From Chamaea fasciata (Eukaryota; Chordata; Aves; Passeriformes; Sylviidae), in the NCBI GenBank assembly GCA_029207755.1, contig JARCOQ010000002.1:2852001-2916000 (forward strand): 64,000 nucleotides of DNA, written 5' to 3'. Both the position numbers and the translations under genes were made by a program. Every line of letters begins with the position of its first letter. Position 1 is the stretch's first letter. The notes below the pieces were generated by a model that saw only the letters and a program-made list of their open reading frames with translations, did no database searches and had not been told where the DNA came from. Shown in pieces: positions 40,201-50,791 of the stretch.

Positions 40201-43200
40201 TAGCATCTGTAACTTCCTGGTGAGTTCACACAGAGTTGAGCACAAATATTTTCAGCACATTCATCAATATCTAGGGGAAATTAAAGCAGACAGATTTTTG
40301 TTTTTTTTCTTGGCACAGAGTGAAAACTAACACAAATGAATGGAATAATGGACAAGGGAGGTTCTCTGGAATCACATGAATCCAAAAGGTGATTTAGTAA
40401 TCTGAAAGAGGCCTGGAGTGCAGAGCTGGAGACAATTTGGTCTGATTTCTGAGGCTGGATAGTGAGAGACCTCATAAATTGCTACCACAGATGGCACAAC
40501 TCCCACTCCCGGGTTTTGTCTCTTCCCTTCCTTGTAAGATACAATGAGAGCTCAGATTATTAGAAGTATATGTGGCAAGTATGTGAAGAAAGGATGTGCT
40601 TTATTAATATAAACCCCAAATAATCTCAGGGCAAAATACCTTTTAAAAAAACATACAATGATCTCCTAATGACTAAGTTTCAGACAGCATCTACTTGTGA
40701 AGAAGAACAGTCTGATTTGAGCTGTGATTTAAGCTGAATCAACTAAAAGAACTTCATTTTGTATTTAGTAGGTTGTACAAAATAAGTATTTTAGAAATGA
40801 AAGGCCGTTTAAACCGCCAATGTACATTTTATGTTTCTAATATAGAAACAAAATCTCTCCTTGACAAGAGACTCCAATGAGGGTGATTTGGGCTTCAGAT
40901 TGAAGAAACTGCAACATTTATTCTGAAGCAAACAGCCCTTCTAGTGGGCAGAAAAAAATTTGTACCAATGCAAGCGCTTAAATCTGGGGGGTTTTAAGAC
41001 TAACATGCTTTTTTTTTTGATGTTGCTGGGAGGAAGAGAAGTAAGGAAAAAGATAACAAACCCTGTTCTGTTTCTTCAGTTTAATAGTATCTGTCATCAT
41101 AGAGATAGCTGTGCACAAACGTATGTAAATTCAATTTTCCTAATAAGCATAATTGAGTTTAGCCACCTACAAGCAATGCGACCATGAAGGGCTCATGTCA
41201 TTTAGTATTTCTGTTAAGGCTACATTCCTGTCAGGCTGCACAATCCTGTCCTTAGACAGGATTTGGTGACTCATTTAATGTGGTTACAACGAGGTCTAAA
41301 AGCTTAGCAGCATAATCCTCCTGCTAGGGAGGTAAGACTTTCCCTGCTGGAACATCGTCATCTTGCCACCTCCCGAATCCGTGCTCCAGTAGAAACACAA
41401 CACTTAGGTGGGTTGCATCAAATTGAATTTATCTGAAGGAAGCCCTAAGAGGAGTAAGAATTAATTACCATGAAGTTTGTCTCACTTTGGTGCACGCAGG
41501 AACAGAAAATTGTCAGTAGTGTTTTAATCCCGTAGTAACTGGACAAAGAGCTGACACCTGGATATGTAATCACTGCCACTGTGCGGAGCTTTGTCACAAG
41601 AGACTTGCAGGAATAGCCAGGGAGCAAAAGATTCATGGCCACCAAGAAGCTGCTTTTGTGTCCTTTTGAGCAGTAATATAAGGCAGCTTTTAAAATAAAA
41701 ACCAGCCACTGATAGGTTTTTCTTAAACTGACAGTGTAGAAGACTCATCTGCATTGTAAAACTCCAAGAGCTTTCCTATCTGTTTACAACTGAAATATAA
41801 TTTCTGATGTGCAGCAGACAGAAACTTTAATAAGCAGAGAGAAATAAAACATATTCTAAGACAAATATGCAAATACTTTCTGCACTGGAGAAGTTATGGT
41901 CTTAGTATGAGTGGCCTCTCGCTATTTCACTGCTAGCCATCAATACTTCCAACTTTGCTATAATTGGTACAGAAGTTTGGAAACTTTTAGTTTCAGTTTT
42001 TTATTTCAGGAAAGATTCTTTTGGAGCAGCTCCTTTTTTCACAGTTCTTTTTCTGGATATTTAGGAATAGTTTTATTTGCCATTTTAAGTCTTTATAAAA
42101 AAACCTTTAAAAAATATCTTTAACGAACTTGCCACGCTGTCATGTAACACAGCCTGACAACCTAAAAACCAATTAATTCAATAAAGAATATGAAGATTAA
42201 GAAATACACCAGTAGATGAGCAGCTGAGTTTGGTATAGCAGTGGATTAGAAGAAGCAAAGGGGAAGGGAAAGATGAAAGATATGAAAAAGGGGGAGCTGG
42301 GGGCAAAGACCCACCTTCGCAGTTCTTGGAAGTTGAATTATATTTATAGCCTTCTGGACATTCACACTCGTATCTCCCCTGGGTGTTTTTACAGATGGCT
42401 GTCCCACAGATGTTTGGATGTAGCACACATTCATTTATATCTAAAAACGCAAACAAGTTATTAAAAAACAGCTTCAACTCTTGCACACCATTTTTTTTCC
42501 CAATCTTATCCAACACTGCACAAACTGAGTGAGGCTGGCAAATTTTCTTGGTAGCTCTGCCATGCTGTGCCAGCAGACTAGAGCTACAGCCAGAAAGATT
42601 TCCAGAGGGCCGTAAAAAACACTTCTGCATGCCCCCAGTGAAAAAATTCTATGCCTGCCTCTCTTTCCTATCTCTTCCTGCCTTCTGTGGGTAACAGGGA
42701 AAGGGATGCATGTCTAGGAAGGCAGAGAGAGAAACAGGCTGCAGGTTTCCCATAAACTGAACCAGACTGCACAGTAAAATTCCATCTTAGAAAAAGACAT
42801 CCAGGAAGACAGGAGATAATCCAATCAGAGGTTCTTCCAAGCTACAATCAATTCATGTCAGTTCTCTTTTAATTTGCCATGCTGAGAGGTGTTCAAGTCC
42901 CTCCCTGTCTCTCTGTCCCTCAAACCGTTTTAGTGCCTATCTTCTGTCTTGTTTCCAATTTGTCAATGTCATTTTCCCACAATGCAGATGTGACAACGGG
43001 ATTTAGGGTATAGTATCAATCTTACTAAGTGTCTTTGAGACAGAAAATATCAGATCCCTGCTAGTACTTCACTCCCACTCAGGAATGCAGGGATCATTCT
43101 GGTTTTCTCTGTGGCTTTGCAGCAGTTGTGGAAATGGTGCTGCTTGGAGATTCTGGATCTGGAGATTCTGTCACTGGCTTGCTTGGAGTCCTGGAACTGT

Positions 43201-46200
43201 AGTAAGTCAGAGCTGCCCTGAATCCAGATCACTTCTCTACAGTTAGTAAGTGTATTCGAATTCCCGGTTGTTTTAACTTTGTAGTTGCATGTAATAAAAT
43301 ACCTGAATGCAATTTATCAAATAATTAAACTAACACTCAAGGCATTAAGGTATATTAGTCTATTTTTATCTTTGATTCATTAATAGTTTCTTCTCCAATG
43401 AACTTTAATCTGCAGAAAGAGCAGCATGGCTAATTAGGAGTGATTCAGCCTAAATCAGTGTTTACTAGAGACAATTTCCATGGTAACAATATCAGCTACC
43501 ATCATCACTTTAGATTCCTGTTTCTGTGTGCTTAAAGGACTTTGGTGAGAGACCAAAATGAGCTTTATGGAGCTCCAGTAATGAAGCAAAATCTCATCTG
43601 TAGCCATTCCCTCTTTCCTTCCTTGCTTCTTCATCTGGTTCATTATCTGGCTACCCAAATGCCTGCAGTGTGTAAGGAATGAGCAGCCAAATTAAACCAG
43701 GACTGGATCTTTCAGAGGCAATGCAAGAGCATTTCTGGAACTACTGGATCAAACCCTTCTCTCTCTCTGGTCAGCAGGCACTGTGGTGGCATGGAAAGGT
43801 GTCCCCCTGAAGCCTCCCTACCTCCACAATCCCGTTTGTTGGAATGCATGAAGTAGCCATCCTCACACAGGCAACGGAAGCTCCCAGGGAAATTGGAACA
43901 GCGCTGGCTGCAACCTCCATTCAAGTCCTCACATTCATTTATATCTAGAAAGAAAAGGGAGTAAAACTTCCTGCTGAGAAGAAGGCATCAGCTGATCAGC
44001 TCATTGAAGTCTTCACATTCATTTATATCTAGAAATAAAAGGGAGTAAAACTTCCTGCTGAGAAGGCATCAGCTGATCAGCTCATTGAAGTCTTCACATT
44101 CATTTATATCTAGAAAGAAAAGGGAATAAAACTCTCTGCTGAGAGGAAGGCATCAGCTGACCAGCTGCAAATACTATTCGACAGTAGAAATGCAATTGTG
44201 CTTCTGAGAACCAACATCACATGGAACTGAAGGCTGTACCTTCCTCACAGTTCTCTCCTCTCCATCCTGCTTTACAGACACAGGTATACTTGGCTTGTCC
44301 ATCTATGCAATCCTTATATCCATCTTTATGGCATGGCAGGGGGCTGCACTGGTTTGAAATTTCTGTGGGATGGAAAACATGGAAAATCCTTGTTATTTGG
44401 GGTTATTTCTCCTCAAGAATCACTTTAGTCTTTCTTTCTTCTCTTCCTTACAGGTACCTGTCATGAAATAGGAAAGGTCTTGATGAATAACATGAAGCAC
44501 CCCCACAACAATCTTGCTACTCATTCTGTCAGCAAGAATTTTTAAGTGAGTGAGTACATACAAAACCAGCAGTACTTTTTCTTTGTCAGGCAGAAAACAA
44601 CTAGAAGACAAATTACTAGCAAAGCTACTCCCTGCAAGATGTGACCAGACTTGATATTATTATATTTAGAAGACATATTTCAGTTTTTAAAGAGCAGTGC
44701 TCTGCCCCCATCATACTACTACAAATTTCACTAGAAAGATCGAAGTTTCAAGATTAGAAAGTTGAGTTTCTCTGTTCAAGAGTAGTCAGACAAACTGGTA
44801 ATTTATTGCATTATTACAAACTGACCTGGAAAACATGTTCAGTCATGACCATGTGCAGTGTAATTATTAAGGATTTTTTTGCCTTCCATTGCTTTCAGTG
44901 ATGAAAACAGTGTCAGATGGTTAAGGAAAAGTATTCTTATTCAAACTAACTGAAAGTTTATTTGATATAACCAGGCTGTGGAAAGTTTAGAGAGATGTTT
45001 AAACTGTGACAAGTCGAAAACATGGTAAAGTGGCTTGCTATGAATTTACTAGAAGGAACGTAATTCATACTGGACCTGTGACTGTATAGGCATAAAAACC
45101 AAACATCTGAGAAACATCTCAAGTTTCATGCTTTGGGACTTTTTGTTTGGAATCAGTGACTGTGTTCCAGATAGTGTTTTGATTTTGTTTTGATCTTTTT
45201 TTGGTTGGTTGGTTGGTGGTTTTTTGGGTTTGTTTGTTGCTTTGTTGTTGAAAATTCAAAATTTTCAGCTGGTAATGTAACTGTGGGCCAAAGAGTGGTA
45301 GAAACGACAATTAACAAGAGAATCTCTCACTCTGCCTGACAGAACATGACTTGCTAGAGGCAAAGGCTTTGGCATAAGTGTTAAAAGATGTGGTAGAGTA
45401 CAGAGGACACACTGGGGAATATTGCTGAGTTGGTGTAGGACATTTCTGTTTGCAGAAGAACTCTGCCTTCCATGTAGCAGTCATGTTGTATTCCTTTAAC
45501 TTTATAAAGTTAAAAGCAGTCCCTTAAACTGGTTTCTCTGGAAATACTCTGTCTCACCTCACGTTTTTTGGTCAGTTTCTGGTTTTGATTATTGAGTTTG
45601 CCTGAGCTAAATGGTTATTTATCTCATTTTGTGTCCCTGTGAACTGCTTTTTAGGCACTGTGTGCTCTGATGTCAGCACTTACCCTTGACACAAGCCCTC
45701 AGGTCAGCTGGAGAGTCTGGAGTGACTGCAGCCACCCTGAACACCCCTGCTCGATGGGAGGCAAGGCAGTCTGCAAATGCAAAGCCACACAATCAGCTCA
45801 GGATCCAAACAACTCATTTACACTGAAATTACACCACTTGCTGCCTGGCACCTTCAAAGAGCCTGTTCTCACAGCCTGAATTGCAAAACTGGTCTGGGCA
45901 CGTTAAGGACAGCTGATCACAGCCCAGCCTTCAGAGTGCCTCCGTGGGGATCTCAGCACACAGGACACTCTCTGCATCATAATCAGCATGGAAATCATCC
46001 CAGTGCTAGGGGCAGAAAAACTAAACCAGTATCACCCAAACGAGAGCATCACTGAATCATACACTACAGTTCTGTTTGTTTTGTTTTTTATACTTACTTA
46101 AATATTTGGGATAAAAATATTCCTGCAGAAAGAAAAGAAAAATAAAAGCTAAGAAAAATTTCAGGTAGATAAAATGACAGCAAAATACATCACTGAATAT

Positions 46201-49200
46201 ATTCTGAGGTACATTGGTATTATAACCACGAAAGAAGAAAGAAGTTACTTGGAGTGACAGAATACAGGCCTGGTTTTCTATGTGAGTGTAGTTAGGGCTA
46301 AAGCAGAAGTTTATTTAATACGGAAAAGATTCAGTGGAGAGATTAAAATACTGCAGTGAACTGGACACTTGCAAAGTGAAGGCAATGCAAAAGAACTGGG
46401 TGTCAAAATTACTTTGAAAATTATCTGTTTAAATGGGAGGATCTTGCCCAGCGCTGTTATTGGGAGCTGTGAATTCCACGTGCTTCTGTCTTTCCCTCTG
46501 CAAAGAACTACAATCTATGTCATAGATACTCATAAAATACTTACAGTTTCAGGATTATTTTCAAAGATTTCCCTGGCTTCTTCCCTATTGCATAACTCCT
46601 CAATGCATTCTCTCTCTAGATTTCCCTTCTTACTTTCTTCCATGAAAGAGTTTGCTCGGCGTTTCCTCAGCAGGAACTGAGAGGCATACTGCTGGGGCAA
46701 AACTGGGGAGAAACAAGGCAACTCTGTTATTGTTTATCTCTTTCTGCAACAGCTGAAAAATGCTGTAAACCCCGAGGAAACATGAGAACTTCACACAAAG
46801 TTCTGAGTTAAATGCTTAGTCAGCATTGTTGATGTTTGCTGTTGTTTTGAAGTAGCTTGATGTTTGTTATTGCTTTGAAAAATGCGAGCAAGAAATTCTA
46901 GGATTCTGTGTGTGAGCTGCTTCTGACCAAAAACTCCTTAATCCTTAATCTGTGCTATTAATCCCTAATAGCATCCACGCCTGAAGCATAATTTCCATGT
47001 CACACTCAGGACAAGATTTATTTTTTTAGATTACGGTTGTTACAAAGTGAGATATGTAACCAACAAGTAGATACAAAAAAGCTGATTATATTACCGGTTT
47101 CAGTGATCTGCAAGTAAATATTCTGACCCTTTTTAATTTATGTGACACCAAAATTATGCCTTACAAAGTCAGGCTACCTGTTATGTGTAATTAACACAAA
47201 TGTCATTTTATTTTTCAGAACGGTGAAGAACAAGACAAAGGTGAGAATGCTATCCTGGGAATATCAAGGCAGACAATCTATAAATACATTCACATTTTAC
47301 AAGGTAAAACAATCCTTGCCGGCCTTTATGTTTTAGATCCATGGGTGATTATTTAATTTTCATGTATCTGGTTATTGTCATTTTAGTGACTTTTAACAAG
47401 CGGTGAACATTGAGAAATGACACAAAAAATGAAAGATGTCTGCTCCAGTGTTCTTTGCTGAGCACATGATACTCCAGGAACAGCCTCTGAATTAGTCTGT
47501 CTGGTTTAATTTCTGGATATAGCCTGTGATCAAGAGAAAAAATGGATGAGCACAACTGGAAAAAGCCCAGCTGATTGAGTCAAAGAGTGCAGACAACAGA
47601 TGTTAACTGGAGAGCACCACACACACTTCCACACCTGCCCTCCCTCCTTCCCTCAGCCTCTGCACAACTCAGCCTTTCAGAGCTGCCCGGCTGTGTGAGG
47701 GCTGTGACACCCACAGCGCAAACCAGCTGGGGTGGCCATCCCTACCCATCCCAGCTCCACAGAAAAGAGCCATCCAAGCACACAAAGTCAATCCAGGGCT
47801 GCCGGAGACAATTCCTCAAATTCCCAGGGCACCTTCATGAGCCACACCAGCAGCCAAGTGCCAGAGAAGAGCTCCCACTTTCTCTGCACTAACAGGAAAG
47901 GAAAAAAAAAACCAACAAACCAAGGAAGCTGACAAGAAAGAGCAGCTAATGAGCTTGAATGGAGACAGATTGAACATTTAACTAAAACCACACCATCCTA
48001 AACACATTCAAGGTCTCTATCAAGTGGCAGGGAACATTCTGAAGTGCTGCAACATTGAGTGATGATCTGAAGAGATCTTCCTGCTACAGACTCCTGAGTG
48101 AATTTGACATGGGCTAAAATCTATTTGCTCTCATTCTGGTAAAACTAATCATCCTGGTAAGGCAGTGAATAAGATTTCCTGAGCATAAGGTGGATGTACC
48201 ACAGCTCACCTCCAAGGTTTTACAGCACACCTCTATCTCAGAGAGCAAGTTGCTTAGAAATGAAAGAAGTGTCAATTAGTTAGACTAAATGCTTTATTTC
48301 TCACTAACAAGAAAGATGCAGAAAGACCATCCCTCCTGAGGCAAAAGGAGTGGCAACGAAACCAGGAAAACTGTGTATTATAGCGGCTGGGTTTATTTCC
48401 ACGGGAGATTTCTACCCCCACAAAGATAGCTGTGGCACACAGGCTCTGTGGTGTAGATGAGGCTAAATTGACAGCTGACTTTAAACCATCTTGCTCTGAC
48501 TTTTAGCTACATCATTGTCATTTTCGCACGGTTTCACAGTAAATAAAAGAGAAGAATTTTTCAGTTGTTTACAAACAGATGTAACACTTTCTACTTCATG
48601 TCTTCGATGCAGTGGGGCAACGGGAACAAGTCTTTTCTCCTACATCAGAGCAGTTTATCCTTCTCCCAAGTTGATTTCCTGTAACTTCTGACTTTAAATA
48701 AAACATGCACTCAGAGCAAATTCTGTGTTTTTTTAGTGCAAATATTTCAATCCCCATGCACAGAATTAGCAGCGTGTTTATTCGTCTGTGTTTTAATCAC
48801 AAAGATTATGATAGGACCTTTATTAAAAACAAAAAATCCTGACTGCTGCTGCTGCTGCCAGTCTGATTACAGGAAACTCCGGCCCGTTTCTGACCCTGCC
48901 AAACCAAGTTAACCCTTAATGCACTCGGGGTGCTTCATGTGGTGATCACTGAATCCCTGTGCAACTCCAGAGCCTGACAATTGCCAGAGGCTGGGTACAG
49001 CCGCTGTGTCATCAAGCATCTGAAAGTGATGCTACTAAAAAAGAAAAAAAAAAAAAAAGAAAAAATTAGGGAGAGGATGAGATCCAGTGGTTTCTTCCAG
49101 CTGTTCTGTTTTGCAGATGCCACCACAAACCTGCTCAAAGTGGGCCACTCAAACATAACTTAGAGCTGCTTGCCTAAGACCCCAGCCCAGGGAAGCAGCT

Positions 49201-50368
49201 GAATAAAACAGAGTAAAAAGTGACACCACTGTAGGAAGGGGCACAATCTTGTCTGCACAGCTCTGTAACTCCAGTGACGGGAGTATCCTGACAAGCTCCT
49301 CAGTGACATTATGCAGCCAACAAAATAAAGTTAGCCACTCGTATTTACCTGCACCTTCTGCAAAATGCGTCCCTCGCCTGATGTTTCACCAAATCCACCT
49401 GCACTGAGGCTTGCAGAGGCAACTTTGTGATTATTGAACGGAATGAGCTGCATTATAAAGGTGTTTTTTCTTCTTCCCCCTCTCTCTTGCCATTCCAGAA
49501 ATCCCTGGCACTGTTCAGAGCCAGGAATAGGAAACTGGATGATATGGACCCACTAAAATTTTGGATGAGCAGGACGGCTGATTTCCTGCTGTAATGCAGT
49601 GGTATGCATAAGGTATGCAGTAAGAAGGTAAGGTATGCAGTGGAGGAGATAAATGGAACCGAAAAGGTGACAAAAACAGGAGAAAAGATCGTTATGAAAT
49701 ATTTATTAGAAGGTTTAGTTTTAGGACCTGCTAGAAACGTTATAAAATGAACTTTCATCTATAGATAGAGCTCCCTTCCTAAGTCAGAAACCCCAGCACC
49801 TTGCAGAATAGTAAACATTCGGTTTCTCTTCTGCCAGTTTAATCATTAGTAAAACAGGTCAGAACCAGGCTAACTTCGAGCTGCAATTCTGCTTGTTTCA
49901 GCTACGCTGTCTTCTTTCACTACTCAGCTCAAAGACTTTTGTGTCAAAGATAAATACTTTTTTTTTTTTTTTTTTTTCATCAGTATGTGACAGCAAGTAG
50001 CTCTTATCTAGGCTGAGATAACTTACAAAAAAGGGTCGGTGCCGCTTGCCTGGACTGAACAAAGCCACTTTTCTGAGCAGACCACGACCTCCGGAGGGGT
50101 GTTGTGGCAAGGGAAGCAAGCTCCCCGTGCGCACCCGCGGGCGGCTGAGCCGCGCACAGCCCCAAAGCCCCAGCGCGGCTGCCCCGCGGGAATCGCCGCC
50201 GAACCCCCGGGGCCGCGATGCCCGGAGGGCCGGGCAGGGCCGCCCGCCCCCGGCTCCGCTCCGGGCCGCCCCCCCGCCCCGCGCCTCCCCCGCCTCGCCT
50301 CACTCACAGGTCGCCGCCTGGGCCAGGGCGATGGCCAGCGCCAGCAGCGGCAGGCACCGCGGCCCCAT
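31146..50368 (-). CDS. PROS1: PROS1 coding span: vitamin K-dependent protein S, 15 coding exons
   Basis: Protein S is a secreted plasma glycoprotein, a cofactor for activated protein C and TFPI and a bridging ligand for TAM receptors. Fifteen exons on the minus strand join in frame with GT-AG borders to give 1980 coding bases including the stop, about 659 residues against 676 in human. Domain order is signal peptide (about 1-20), propeptide ending RKRR at 33-36, Gla domain (37-82), thrombin-sensitive loop (83-110), EGF1-4 (112-275), and two laminin-G modules forming the SHBG-like region (about 290-655). Exon lengths 158, 25, 87, 123, 126, 122 and 190 agree with what I recall of the human gene. 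No frameshift or premature stop is seen. GAS6 is the nearest paralogue, but the thrombin-sensitive loop and best residue match are those of protein S. Introns total about 17 kb, much shorter than in human. Confidence 0.97.
33348..33561 (-). CDS. PROS1: PROS1 coding exon 14: laminin-G domain 2, middle
   Basis: This 214-base exon encodes [20 protein letters not shown], then [14 protein letters not shown] and [16 protein letters not shown]. The C-terminal end matches human VATYLGGLP. The first half is the least conserved part of the protein and slightly shorter than human. The acceptor is CCGTCTAG and the donor is CCAG followed by GTGAGG. Confidence 0.94.
34270..34418 (-). CDS. PROS1: PROS1 coding exon 13: laminin-G domain 2, start
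   Basis: This 149-base exon encodes [20 protein letters not shown], then [19 protein letters not shown] and [10 protein letters not shown]. Three N-glycosylation sequons are visible: NVT, NET and NSS. Human protein S is N-glycosylated in the same part of laminin-G2. The acceptor is TTAAAACAG and the donor is CAG followed by GTGATC. Confidence 0.95.
34872..35040 (-). CDS. PROS1: PROS1 coding exon 12: end of laminin-G 1, inter-domain linker
   Basis: This 169-base exon encodes [18 protein letters not shown], then [20 protein letters not shown] and ends near AAFQINY. It contains the laminin-G1 disulfide cysteines (DGCIRAW and KHCLV) and the entry to laminin-G2. It is flanked by CTGCTACAG and GTAAGT, and one base carries over. 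It matches human [14 protein letters not shown]. Confidence 0.96.
36044..36211 (-). CDS. PROS1: PROS1 coding exon 11: laminin-G domain 1, continued
   Basis: This 168-base, phase-0 exon encodes [20 protein letters not shown] and continues [20 protein letters not shown]. It is one of the best conserved stretches here (human [20 protein letters not shown]). The acceptor is ATTCCAG and the donor is CAG followed by GTAATT. Confidence 0.97.
36847..37036 (-). CDS. PROS1: PROS1 coding exon 10: laminin-G domain 1
   Basis: This 190-base exon encodes [20 protein letters not shown], then [19 protein letters not shown] and ends GLWHI. These are laminin-G strands matching human [20 protein letters not shown]. 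It lies between CAACTCAG and GTAAGT and ends in phase 0. A longer open reading in another frame overlaps it but has no laminin-G character. Confidence 0.96.
38485..38603 (-). CDS. PROS1: PROS1 coding exon 9: start of laminin-G domain 1
   Basis: This 119-base exon encodes [20 protein letters not shown] and then [19 protein letters not shown]. It is the linker and first beta strands of the SHBG-like region, matching human VCLPLNL and LLYLAEQF. It is one codon longer than human (GIPVLY against GVVLY). The acceptor is CATTTTCAG and the donor is ACAAG followed by GTAAGC; two bases carry over. Confidence 0.96.
40149..40270 (-). CDS. PROS1: PROS1 coding exon 8: calcium-binding EGF-like domain 4
   Basis: This 122-base exon encodes [15 protein letters not shown], then [15 protein letters not shown] and a final NCE. 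This is the fourth EGF module, with the calcium-binding signature and the hydroxylation motif [10 protein letters not shown]. The acceptor is CCCCTAG and the donor is GAG followed by GTAAAA. The exon brings the frame to phase 0 before the laminin-G region. EGF3-4 carry the high-affinity calcium sites in human protein S. Confidence 0.96.
42315..42440 (-). CDS. PROS1: PROS1 coding exon 7: calcium-binding EGF-like domain 3
   Basis: This 126-base exon encodes a calcium-binding EGF module that starts [19 protein letters not shown] and includes [12 protein letters not shown], with all six cysteines. [10 protein letters not shown] carries the Asn beta-hydroxylation motif. It is flanked by TTTTTAG and GTGGGT, with phase 1 on both sides. 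Its length equals the human exon as I recall it, and it is very close to human EGF3 ([19 protein letters not shown]). Confidence 0.97.
43822..43944 (-). CDS. PROS1: PROS1 coding exon 6: calcium-binding EGF-like domain 2
   Basis: The exon encodes a calcium-binding EGF module beginning DINEC, with [17 protein letters not shown] and a final [12 protein letters not shown] carries the beta-hydroxyAsn consensus. The exon is 123 bases; human is 132, because the segment between the first two cysteines (CEDLNGGC here) is three residues shorter. The acceptor TTTCTAG and the first 24 exon bases are repeated twice more in the upstream intron (43945-44166); the true copy is the one leading into the full module. 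The donor is GTAGGG. Confidence 0.96.
43921..44166 (-). repeat. Three-copy tandem repeat (84/81/81 bases) of the EGF2 exon start and its acceptor
   Basis: Three near-identical head-to-tail units occupy 43921-44004, 44005-44085 and 44086-44166. Each contains the plus-strand core ACATTCATTTATATCTAGAA, which on the minus strand is the acceptor TTCTAG followed by codons for DINEC. Unit 1 is the genuine start of PROS1 exon 6; units 2 and 3 lie inside intron 5. Units differ by a few substitutions and a 3-base indel, so the duplication looks fairly recent. Confidence 0.95.
44240..44362 (-). CDS. PROS1: PROS1 coding exon 5: EGF-like domain 1
   Basis: This 123-base exon encodes one EGF module with six cysteines in the pattern QCSPLPC, DC, YTCVC and WRGENC. 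The segment [10 protein letters not shown] fits the Asp/Asn beta-hydroxylation consensus C-x-D/N-x4-Y/F-x-C, so the Asp is probably hydroxylated as in human EGF1. EGF1, with the loop before it, contacts activated protein C in human. The acceptor is CCCACAG and the donor is GGAAG followed by GTACAG. Phases are 1 on both sides. Confidence 0.96.
45684..45770 (-). CDS. PROS1: PROS1 coding exon 4: thrombin-sensitive region
   Basis: This 87-base exon lies between ATTTGCAG and GTAAGT. It encodes the disulfide loop spanning mature Cys47 to Cys72, beginning [15 protein letters not shown] and ending DLRACVK. In human protein S this loop is cut at Arg49 and Arg70 by thrombin and at Arg60 by factor Xa. 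Here Arg70 is kept, positions 49 and 60 are alanine, and extra arginines occur at 52 and 57. Loop length is unchanged. The exon sits far from any other open frame and was found from splice sites, phase and cysteine spacing. Confidence 0.93.
46098..46122 (-). CDS. PROS1: PROS1 coding exon 3: 25-base aromatic-stack micro-exon
   Basis: This micro-exon of exactly 25 bases encodes EYFYPKYL plus one base, the hydrophobic/aromatic stack that follows the Gla domain (human DYFYPKYLV). It is bounded by CTGCAG and GTAAGT. Its length and phase match the equivalent tiny exon of human PROS1 and of other Gla-EGF clotting-factor genes. It is easily missed by gene finders. Confidence 0.95.
46545..46702 (-). 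CDS. PROS1: PROS1 coding exon 2: propeptide and Gla domain
   Basis: This 158-base exon encodes the gamma-carboxylation recognition propeptide, the furin-type site RKRR, and most of the Gla domain. Mature residues begin ANSFMEES. Glutamates fall at mature positions 6, 7, 14, 16, 19, 20, 25, 26, 29, 32 and 36, the set gamma-carboxylated in human protein S. The Cys17-Cys22 loop (CIEELC) is intact. These residues bind calcium and dock the protein on anionic phospholipid. The acceptor is CTCCCCAG and the donor is ACT followed by GTAAGT. Confidence 0.97.
46703..50307 (-). other. PROS1 intron 1
   Basis: This is the largest PROS1 intron, about 3.6 kb, as is usual for a first intron. It holds a GC-richer stretch at about 47600-47890, an A-run at about 49040-49065 and a T-run of 20 at 49958-49977. 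No exon or recognisable mobile element is seen. Regulatory elements are possible but not identifiable by eye. Confidence 0.6.
50308..50368 (-). CDS. PROS1: PROS1 coding exon 1: signal peptide
   Basis: The exon encodes the first 20 residues, beginning [18 protein letters not shown]: a basic N-terminus then a leucine/alanine-rich hydrophobic core, typical of a secretion signal. The start was chosen because the signal peptide begins here and the context GCGATGG has G at -3 and +4. The same frame is open far upstream, but that is GC-rich promoter DNA without protein character. The donor is ACCT followed by GTGAGT. One base carries over (phase 1) and joins exon 2 to give TFLPQQ, which parallels human ANFLSKQQ. 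Confidence 0.9.
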
Positions 50369-50743
50369 CGCTGCCGGGGACTGCGCGGCCGCAGCGCTGC
50401 GGGGCCGGGCGAGGCTGCGGGGGCGGAGGGAGGGGCAGCGGCGCGGCGGGGGGAGGCCGGGCCGCGTCCGGGCAGAGCTGCCCCGCGGGAGCGTCACCAG
50501 GGCGCCGCGGACAGCGCCGCGGGGGCGCGGGCGGGTCGCGCCCGGCCCGCCCCGCGGTGGGAGGCGGCGGCCGCGCACAGCGGGCTCGGCGGGCAGCGCC
50601 GGCGGGAGCGGAGCGGAGCGGGGCGGGCGGGCGGCGCCCACAGCCCCCCGTGGCCGCACGGTCGCCCCCCATGGCCGCGGGCCGCCCCCACGGCCGCCGT
50701 GTTTACTCCGGGACGGCGCGGGGGGCGCGGATTCTCGCCGCTG

Positions 50744-50791
50744 ATTGGCTGAGCCTCCGCGGGCGCCGGGCGAGTCGCCCCCTCCTATTGG
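50744..50791. promoter_or_regulatory. Paired inverted CCAAT boxes
   Basis: ATTGG occurs in GATTGGCTGAG and again in CCTATTGGTCGG, 43 bases apart in the middle of the CpG island. Both have flanks typical of NF-Y sites, and paired CCAAT boxes about four helical turns apart are common in TATA-less bidirectional promoters. Function is inferred. Confidence 0.5.

Larger units (their letters stand above)
31292..46544 (-). other. PROS1 introns 14 to 2 (non-coding between exons)
   Basis: The introns between coding exons 2 and 15 range from 295 bases (intron 5, 43945-44239) to about 2 kb (intron 14, 31292-33347; intron 7, 40271-42314). All use GT-AG. Apart from the tandem duplication beside exon 6 and simple T, A and GT-type runs, such as the GGTT-rich stretch at about 45195-45250 and a T-run at about 33287-33301, I see no gene, RNA or clear transposon in them. 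Confidence 0.7.

Noticed and set aside
44005..44166. Two extra EGF2 exons of PROS1
   Set aside because: Only the acceptor and about 24 exon bases are duplicated. Reading on meets a stop after 13 codons and the EGF cysteines are missing.
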